Below are positions 7,638 to 10,937 of a stretch of 10,937 nucleotides of DNA, piece by piece. The notes beneath the pieces are model-generated. The model was not told where the DNA came from. It saw only the letters and a list, made by a program, of their open reading frames with translations, and made no database searches. Numbering within the stretch: position 1 is the stretch's first letter; each line of letters begins with the position of its first letter. Origin of the DNA: Planctomycetota bacterium (GTDB taxonomy: Bacteria; Planctomycetota; Planctomycetia; Pirellulales; Lacipirellulaceae); contig JAJRUA010000105.1 in the NCBI GenBank assembly GCA_024278035.1, forward strand, positions 1-10,937, written 5' to 3'. The translations under genes and the position numbers were made by a program.

Positions 7638-7964
7638 CTACTCAATTTCGGTCGCACCGCTGGGACGATTTTCGATAAGGGTTTCGTCGCTGGCAGCGCC
7701 ACTTGGTAGACCCTCCGTTTCGTCGGTTTTCGTTTCCGTTTTCATACGAGGCAACCCTCCGACGAGTGGTTCGCCCCGTTCATTGTAGTCTCCCCCAATA
7801 TGCGTTCGGATCCGCCAGCGTTTTCCTTGCCGCCGTGTCCAACGGGCACCAAGTCGAATCATAACGATCAGGCCGAGCAAGAGCAGAACAAACGCCAACA
7901 GCGCCATCACCAGCACGGCCCGCGTCGGAGGATCGAGCAGCGGAGAGTCGACTTCGGTCAGCAT
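7638..7964 (-). CDS. Small single-pass membrane protein, function unknown
   Basis: A 108-residue frame on the same strand as rnpA and 49 bp upstream of it. A short acidic N-terminus (1-12) is followed by one strong transmembrane segment (about 16-38, rich in Leu, Val and Ile). Next come a basic patch, RWTRRQGKRWR (41-51), and a hydrophilic tail rich in Glu, Thr, Ser and Gly that looks disordered. By the positive-inside rule the tail should be cytoplasmic. I do not recognise a family. The start at 7964 has no SD; Met20 is possible but would fall inside the membrane segment. It could be the first gene of an operon with rnpA and yidD. The gene beyond it, dedA-like, is divergent. Confidence 0.7.
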   Translation of the reverse strand: MLTEVDSPLLDPPTRAVLVMALLAFVLLLLGLIVMIRLGARWTRRQGKRWRIRTHIGGDYNERGEPLVGGLPRMKTETKTDETEGLPSGAASDETLIENRPSGATEIE

Positions 7965-8003
7965 TGGTTTTTACCGCTAAGAATTTGCACTGAAAATGAA
8001 CGG

Positions 8004-8032
8004 TTTTGGAAACCTCCGCGGGTCGCTACAAT
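8004..8032 (+). promoter_or_regulatory. Putative sigma70-type promoter for the DedA-family gene
   Basis: TACAAT at 8027-8032 is a good -10 hexamer. A -35-like TTTTGG or TTTGGA lies at 8004-8010, with 16-17 nt between them. The region is also a small inverted repeat, GGTTT/AAACC at 8002-8006 and 8010-8014. Transcription would start near 8039, which fits a coding start at 8074 and excludes the upstream in-frame ATG at 7996. Confidence 0.4.
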
Positions 8033-8073
8033 ACGCAGCTTGCCCCTACGAAATCGGACGAACGACCTGCGTG

Positions 8074-8715
8074 ATGGACTTTTTAATTAACCACCTTGGC
8101 TACCTCGGCATTATAGGCTTTCTTGCCTTGTGTGGCATTGGCGTACCCGTCCCTGAAGAAGCCGTGCTAGTGGTGGCGGGCGTACTGAGCTCCAACGGTA
8201 CCCTTGATCCGATGATTGCCTTCGGGGCGTGTCTGATCGGGGCCATCTTGGGCGACTCGATCATGTACGGCATGGGGCGTTACTTCGGCCATGCTTGGCT
8301 AACGACGCACCCAAGATTTAGTCGCTTCATTGATGCCGACAAAGAAGGGAAGTTTGAGAGCGCCGTTCAACAACATGGTTTTAAGGTGTTGCTGTTAACA
8401 CGATTTTTAGTTGGCGTACGCGGACCGGTCTACTACGCTGCCGGTGCGGCAAAGGTTCCTTTTCACCGATTTCTTCTGTGGGATGGCTTCAGTGCCACGC
8501 TTGTCGTGGGAATTGTTTTTGGCCTGGCTTACAAATTTGGTCACGGGATCGAAAAATTGATTCACGGCACTGAAGTCGCTTTGACCATCTTTGTGCTTGG
8601 TCTTGCTGCCGTGGGCATTTTCTTTTTGTATCGACATAACACCCAGCGTATGGCAGCGGCTCTCGAAGACATCGCTGAACACGATGCCGCTGAAGCGACG
8701 AAGGAGTCCGAGTAA
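8074..8715 (+). CDS. DedA-family (SNARE-associated/VTT domain) membrane protein
   Basis: A 213-residue multi-spanning inner-membrane protein of the DedA family, whose members include undecaprenyl-phosphate flippases and proteins for membrane homeostasis. Family motifs are present in order: the re-entrant GIGVPVPEEAVLVVAG (21-36), GDSIMYGMGRYFG (60-72), and the second re-entrant TRFLVGVRGPVYYAAGAAK (109-127) with Arg110 and Arg116, then F..F at 130-133. Further hydrophobic segments lie at about 138-155 and 168-186, followed by a charged C-terminal tail. The frame is open from ATG 7996, but the extra 26 residues are not DedA-like and would begin upstream of the likely promoter, so ATG 8074 is chosen (GTG 8071 is also possible). 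The substrate cannot be told from sequence. The gene ends just before a strong terminator. Confidence 0.93.
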   Translation: MDFLINHLGYLGIIGFLALCGIGVPVPEEAVLVVAGVLSSNGTLDPMIAFGACLIGAILGDSIMYGMGRYFGHAWLTTHPRFSRFIDADKEGKFESAVQQHGFKVLLLTRFLVGVRGPVYYAAGAAKVPFHRFLLWDGFSATLVVGIVFGLAYKFGHGIEKLIHGTEVALTIFVLGLAAVGIFFLYRHNTQRMAAALEDIAEHDAAEATKESE

Positions 8716-8720
8716 CTTAA

Positions 8721-8779
8721 AAACGACAACAGCCGTCGTCGGGAGAGGACCCGACGACGGCTGTCGTAACTTCTTTTTT
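8721..8779. terminator. Strong bidirectional intrinsic terminator
   Basis: ACAGCCGTCGTCGGG (8729-8743) pairs perfectly with its complement at 8750-8764, giving a 15-bp GC-rich stem and a 6-nt AGAGGA loop. On the plus strand it is followed by TTCTTTTTT (8771-8779), and on the minus strand by TTTTT (complement of 8719-8723). It therefore can end both the DedA-family transcript (stop at 8715) and the convergent Cys-rich transcript (stop at 8815). Confidence 0.93.
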
Positions 8780-8814
8780 CGTGACCAATTTTTGTCACGT
8801 TATCGTTTCACAAT

Positions 8815-9318
8815 TCAGCAGCCACAGCTGGGTTCAACACAGCAAGAAACCTCAACGCCGCAGGCGGGCTCGCAGCAACGGTTCCGGTTGAACAGACCCT
8901 TCAGGCCGTCCAAAATCCGGCAGCGACGAGGAGCACAGCAAGGGTCGCAGCAAGCGTCGCCACAAGGGGCCGCTTCACAGGAAGGCTCAACACAGCAGCT
9001 GGGCTCAGGAGCACAGCAAGTCGGCTCGGCAACGCAGCAGCTTACTTCGCAACAAGCGGGCTCGCAGCAACGGTTCCGGTTGAACAGACCCTTCAGGCCG
9101 TCCAGAATCCGGCAACCACGAGGAGCACAGCAAGGGTCGCAGCAAGAAGGCTCAGCACAGCAGCTTGGCTCAGGAGCACAACAAGTTGGCTCAGCATCGC
9201 AGCAGGCAGGGCCATTGCCACAGAGGCGACCGAAGCCAAAAGCGCTGGCGTTCGAAGCGCTTCCAAGGACAACAACAACGCCCAAACAGAGCGTCGACAA
9301 AGCAATACGGGATTTCAT
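8815..9318 (-). CDS. Secreted Cys-rich protein with internal tandem duplication
   Basis: A 167-residue protein with a clear signal peptide: MKSR, a hydrophobic core, and an ASNASA/FG cleavage site after residue 26. The mature part of about 141 residues holds 36 Cys, roughly one in four. Most are paired as CC in units such as EPTCCAPEPSCC and DACCDPCCAPR. Two copies of a block carrying CRILDGLKGLFNRNRCCEPAC lie 64 residues apart; Gly/Leu/Asn residues link the Cys clusters. GGAG at 9330-9327, 8 nt before ATG 9318, fixes the start; an upstream in-frame ATG at 9363 would bury the signal peptide. Such Cys content suggests a heavily disulfide-bonded cell-surface or wall protein, or a metal-binding one. 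The former fits the proteinaceous, Cys-rich envelopes reported for planctomycetes. No named family was recognised and the function is unknown. Confidence 0.88.
   Translation of the reverse strand: MKSRIALSTLCLGVVVVLGSASNASAFGFGRLCGNGPACCDAEPTCCAPEPSCCAEPSCCDPCCAPRGCRILDGLKGLFNRNRCCEPACCEVSCCVAEPTCCAPEPSCCVEPSCEAAPCGDACCDPCCAPRRCRILDGLKGLFNRNRCCEPACGVEVSCCVEPSCGC
8864..8954. repeat. Copy 1 of 91-bp repeat in the Cys-rich gene
   Basis: This segment matches 9056-9146 at an offset of 192 bp (64 codons), with 88 of 91 bases identical by eye. It encodes the CCAPR-CRILDGLKGLFNRNRCCEPAC block. Codon-level identity points to recent duplication or gene conversion. Confidence 0.9.
9056..9146. repeat. 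Copy 2 of 91-bp repeat in the Cys-rich gene
   Basis: Partner of 8864-8954, differing at three bases. A second, weaker repeat family (8982-9040 against 9147-9205, offset 165 bp) encodes the EPTCCAPEPSCC-type units beside it, so the gene appears to have grown by at least two kinds of internal duplication. Confidence 0.9.
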
Positions 9319-9607
9319 CAGATAGTCTCCAAACAAAAACAAAAACGGGGAGGGTGTACACACAACTTCGCGTCCGCTTGACCGTCCGAGGCCCTCGCCG
9401 ATGTTATTTTGCGGCTGGGGGTCACACGGGACCGACCGAGCACGGGACGCGCTGACTGGGTCGATTCACTCTTCGGTATCGACGACGCTACCCCGACACT
9501 TTTGCCAGCCAGTGTAAATCACCGATCTTTCCTGACCCGGCGAAGGGTCGTGCCGATTGTGGCGATCGTCGGGCGCAACATCCTTGAAATCGGACGATGG
9601 AAGAGAG
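9319..9607. other. 289-bp intergenic region, leader of the Cys-rich gene
   Basis: This stretch separates the response regulator stop from the Cys-rich gene start, both on the minus strand. Next to the start are the SD GGAG (9327-9330) and a U-rich leader, GTTTTTGTTTTTGTTT on the minus strand (complement of 9331-9346). Farther up are weak inverted repeats (GACCC/GGGTC at 9535-9550; ATCGTC/GACGAT near 9567-9598) without T-tracts. No coding frame was recognised. A promoter must lie here, but none was convincing. Confidence 0.5.
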
Positions 9608-10084
9608 CTAAGCGGGCTCCGCAACAGGCTCGAGAGGTGGCTCAACAGAGAATGCCTCCTCCTTTCGGCGACGTTTGGTTAGGTCGCTCAAGGAGCGCCA
9701 CCATCGGTTGTTCCGTTTGAAAGCGTCGTCGATGGCATCAATCAAAAAATCCGGCTCCGTCACCGGCTTAAACAAACAAGCCTCGGCACCTTGCCGCATC
9801 GTTTCTAACACGGTTGTCTCATTCACCAGGCCGGTGAGCATAATGACTTGAATGCCAGAATCGTACGCTTTGATCTCCGAGAGAAGCTGGAGGCCCGATC
9901 GATTGGGCATATGGATATCGAGCAAGACAATACGAAATTGACCACAAACCATGGCGTCGAACGCTTCGTTGGGATCATGAACCGCTTGGGATTCGTAGCC
10001 CCCTGCCTCAAGTTGCTTGGCAACAAGACGGGTAATCAACGGGTCGTCGTCCACATGGAGGACCGCCTTACGGTTGGCAAACAT
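9608..10084 (-). CDS. Single-domain response regulator (CheY-like receiver)
   Basis: A 158-residue protein that is essentially one receiver domain (about 5-125). The active-site set is complete: acidic pair Asp12/Asp13 in LHVDDDP, phospho-acceptor Asp56 in LLDIHMP, Thr84 in IMLTG and Lys106 in FKPV. After the receiver comes a basic stretch (KRNNRWWRSLSDLTKRRRK, 123-141) and a Pro/Glu-rich tail, with no DNA-binding or enzymatic output domain. Such proteins act by protein contact or as phosphate carriers in a phosphorelay. SD AAGGA (10096-10092), 7 nt before ATG 10084, supports the start. An Hpt-domain gene is divergent from it 302 bp away, which suggests they work in the same relay; the histidine kinase is not in the window. 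Confidence 0.95.
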   Translation of the reverse strand: MFANRKAVLHVDDDPLITRLVAKQLEAGGYESQAVHDPNEAFDAMVCGQFRIVLLDIHMPNRSGLQLLSEIKAYDSGIQVIMLTGLVNETTVLETMRQGAEACLFKPVTEPDFLIDAIDDAFKRNNRWWRSLSDLTKRRRKEEAFSVEPPLEPVAEPA

Positions 10085-10386
10085 CTCTAATTCCTTTTGC
10101 TTTACGGGGTGGCCTTTTCTTAGCCGTAGGCGGAAGCCAGCGGAGGCCCTATCTTTTTCGGGAAAACGAAATAAGCCACCAACTTCAAAGAACGTAATCT
10201 CCCAACGATAACGCTCCCCCCAGAAGGTGGAATAAAAAACTATGGGTCGCCATAGGTGGCAGATGGAGCGTATTTCCCGATGATGTGGTTGACCGCAGAC
10301 GAGTGCTCTGTCGAGATACGACCAGACTAGCGAGAGCTAGAGTCGAAGTGAGACCCATCCGTAATTCCTCAACAGATAACCACCCG
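10085..10386. promoter_or_regulatory. 302-bp divergent regulatory region between receiver and Hpt genes
   Basis: The region must carry both promoters. Visible are the SD of the receiver gene (10092-10096), a terminator-like hairpin pointing in the minus direction (10231-10255), a direct repeat AGGTGG on either side of that hairpin (10225-10230 and 10254-10259), and a TTGACC (10289-10294) that could be a -35 for the Hpt gene but has no good -10 at the right distance. No open reading frame with family features and no known RNA was recognised. Confidence 0.5.
10231..10255 (-). terminator. Terminator-like hairpin upstream of the response regulator
   Basis: CTATGG (10240-10245) and CCATAG (10250-10255) form a perfect 6-bp stem with a 4-nt loop. 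Read on the minus strand the stem is followed at once by TTTTTTATT. This is the layout of an intrinsic terminator, but it lies about 150 nt upstream of the response regulator start and on the same strand. It may be an attenuator, or the end of an unseen small transcript. Confidence 0.5.
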
Positions 10387-10695
10387 ATGACCCTCGCTCA
10401 AATGCTTGAAGACCCGATGTTCCGCGTGCTGGTTGGCGACTTCGTTGCCGAACTGCCTAAAAGAATTTCGCGGTTACGCTCAGCGGCACGCGATGGCGAT
10501 CTTGCCACCACACGCCAGTTATCCCATCAACTCAAAGGCGCTGGCGGTAGCTATGGGTTTGATAACATCACCTTGGCAGCCGCAACGGTTGAAAAGCTTT
10601 GCTTGGAAGACGCAGCTCCCAAAGTACTAAGCCGTTCAATTGAACAGCTAACACAAGAAATCGAAGCGGTCCGCTGCCGATGGGAAGCAAGCTGA
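10387..10695 (+). CDS. Histidine phosphotransfer (Hpt) domain protein
   Basis: A 102-residue helical protein that is a single Hpt domain. The phospho-accepting His is His47 in LSHQLKGAGGSYGF (45-58), the exact family motif, with helices before it (DPMFRVLVGDFVAELPKRI) and after it (ITLAAATVEKLCLED). Hpt proteins pass phosphate from a hybrid histidine kinase to a receiver domain. The frame is open from ATG 10285, but the extra 34 residues (Arg-rich, with no Hpt similarity) are unlikely to be translated. ATG 10387 gives the usual short N-terminus, though no SD is seen. It is divergent from a single-domain receiver gene, the likely partner. Confidence 0.9.
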   Translation: MTLAQMLEDPMFRVLVGDFVAELPKRISRLRSAARDGDLATTRQLSHQLKGAGGSYGFDNITLAAATVEKLCLEDAAPKVLSRSIEQLTQEIEAVRCRWEAS

Positions 10696-10810
10696 CGCGT
10701 TCTATTGAATCCTGCGCAAGGAAAGGGTCAGGCCGCCAACGGAAGGCCGGTTTTAGCCGATGGATCCCCAATCAAGGGGAAAGTGCTAGCGCAGACATCA
10801 ATAATGATCG

Positions 10811-10937
10811 CTACGGCTTGGGCTCGAGGTAGCCCAGGTGGTGGGCCGCGTGGAGCAGGCTGACTTTGGTGAGGGTCTCTTCGTCCATCGAACCAAACAA
10901 GGGCGAGGGCAGAAAATCTCCGTCATGAGCCGCCAGA
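10811..10937 (-). CDS. C-terminal fragment, probable DUF1569/DinB-like protein
   Basis: An open minus-strand frame enters from the right edge and ends at TAG (10813-10811), giving 41 residues. It ends in SPLFGSMDEETLTKVSLLHA followed by AHHLGYLEP. The pattern of PLFG, a short acidic helix start, then LH..HHL near the C-terminus is typical of DUF1569 proteins in the DinB-like four-helix superfamily, where His residues bind a metal. The call rests on this short tail alone. The gene converges on the Hpt gene, with 115 bp between them. Confidence 0.5.
   Translation of the reverse strand, partial: LAAHDGDFLPSPLFGSMDEETLTKVSLLHAAHHLGYLEPKP

Noticed and set aside
7996..8073. Longer start for the DedA-family protein at ATG 7996
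   Set aside because: The added 26 residues do not fit the family, and the best promoter (-10 at 8027-8032) would start transcription downstream of it.
8591..9325. Gln/Ser-rich plus-strand frame with repeats, looking like a repetitive protein
   Set aside because: It is the mirror of the Cys-rich gene: GCA/GCAA complements of TGC/TTGC codons read as Gln-rich repeats. It also overlaps the DedA 3' end and runs through the strong terminator.
9319..9363. Upstream start for the Cys-rich protein at ATG 9363
   Set aside because: It would place 15 residues before the signal peptide, and the GGAG lies at the right distance only for ATG 9318.
10289..10318. TTGACC as -35 of an Hpt promoter
   Set aside because: No hexamer near TATAAT lies 16-18 nt downstream (best is GAGATA), so the pair is too weak to call.
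10285..10386. Longer start for the Hpt protein at ATG 10285
   Set aside because: The extra Arg-rich residues are not Hpt-like and a normal domain begins just after ATG 10387.
10765..10780. TCCCC/GGGGA inverted repeat between the Hpt gene and the convergent DUF1569-like gene
   Set aside because: The 5-bp stem has no T-tract on either strand, so it is not supported as a terminator.
10776..10790. GGGGAAAGTGCTAGC, matching 14 of 15 bases with 6766-6790 region GGGGAGAGTGCTAGC
   Set aside because: The match resembles half a CIRCE element (GAGTGCTAA), but there is no inverted partner, and a 14/15 match in 11 kb is expected by chance.

Overview
The window looks like chromosomal DNA from a planctomycete (Planctomycetota, probably near the Pirellulales). 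This is inferred from the type of genes present: a divergent phosphoglycerate-kinase-like protein, a lipoprotein joining a FlgI-type domain to HEAT-like repeats, an extremely Cys-rich secreted protein, and several genes with no Shine-Dalgarno (SD) motif. No rRNA, tRNA, insertion sequence, CRISPR array or phage gene was seen, so this is ordinary core-plus-accessory chromosome and not an obvious mobile island.

Layout. From 1 to 7964 every gene lies on the minus strand. Read in the direction of transcription they are: a small single-pass membrane protein (7964-7638), rnpA (7588-7121), yidD (7124-6894, overlapping rnpA by ATGA), a 259-bp gap, a FlgI-like/HEAT lipoprotein (6634-4853), smc (4756-1028), a 209-bp gap holding CTTCGTG-type repeats, and a PGK-like gene (818 to the left edge, incomplete). 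A DedA-family membrane protein is on the plus strand (8074-8715). It converges on the Cys-rich secreted protein (9318-8815, minus), and a strong bidirectional terminator hairpin lies between them. A single-receiver response regulator (10084-9608, minus) and an Hpt phosphotransfer protein (10387-10695, plus) are divergent across a 302-bp spacer. The right edge carries the C-terminal end of a probable DUF1569/DinB-like protein (minus).

How the genes relate. rnpA and yidD are the conserved tRNA-processing/membrane-insertion pair, but neither rpmH nor yidC flanks them. SMC is the chromosome condensation ATPase. The FlgI-like lipoprotein sits outside any flagellar cluster and probably has a non-flagellar envelope role. 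The receiver and Hpt proteins look like parts of one phosphorelay whose kinase is elsewhere.

The points most worth a second look are the Cys-rich protein with its near-identical 64-codon tandem duplication, the FlgI-HEAT lipoprotein, the PGK homologue with altered substrate-site motifs, the Hpt/receiver pair, and a terminator-like hairpin in the leader region of the response regulator. No complete, clearly new multi-gene system could be demonstrated.
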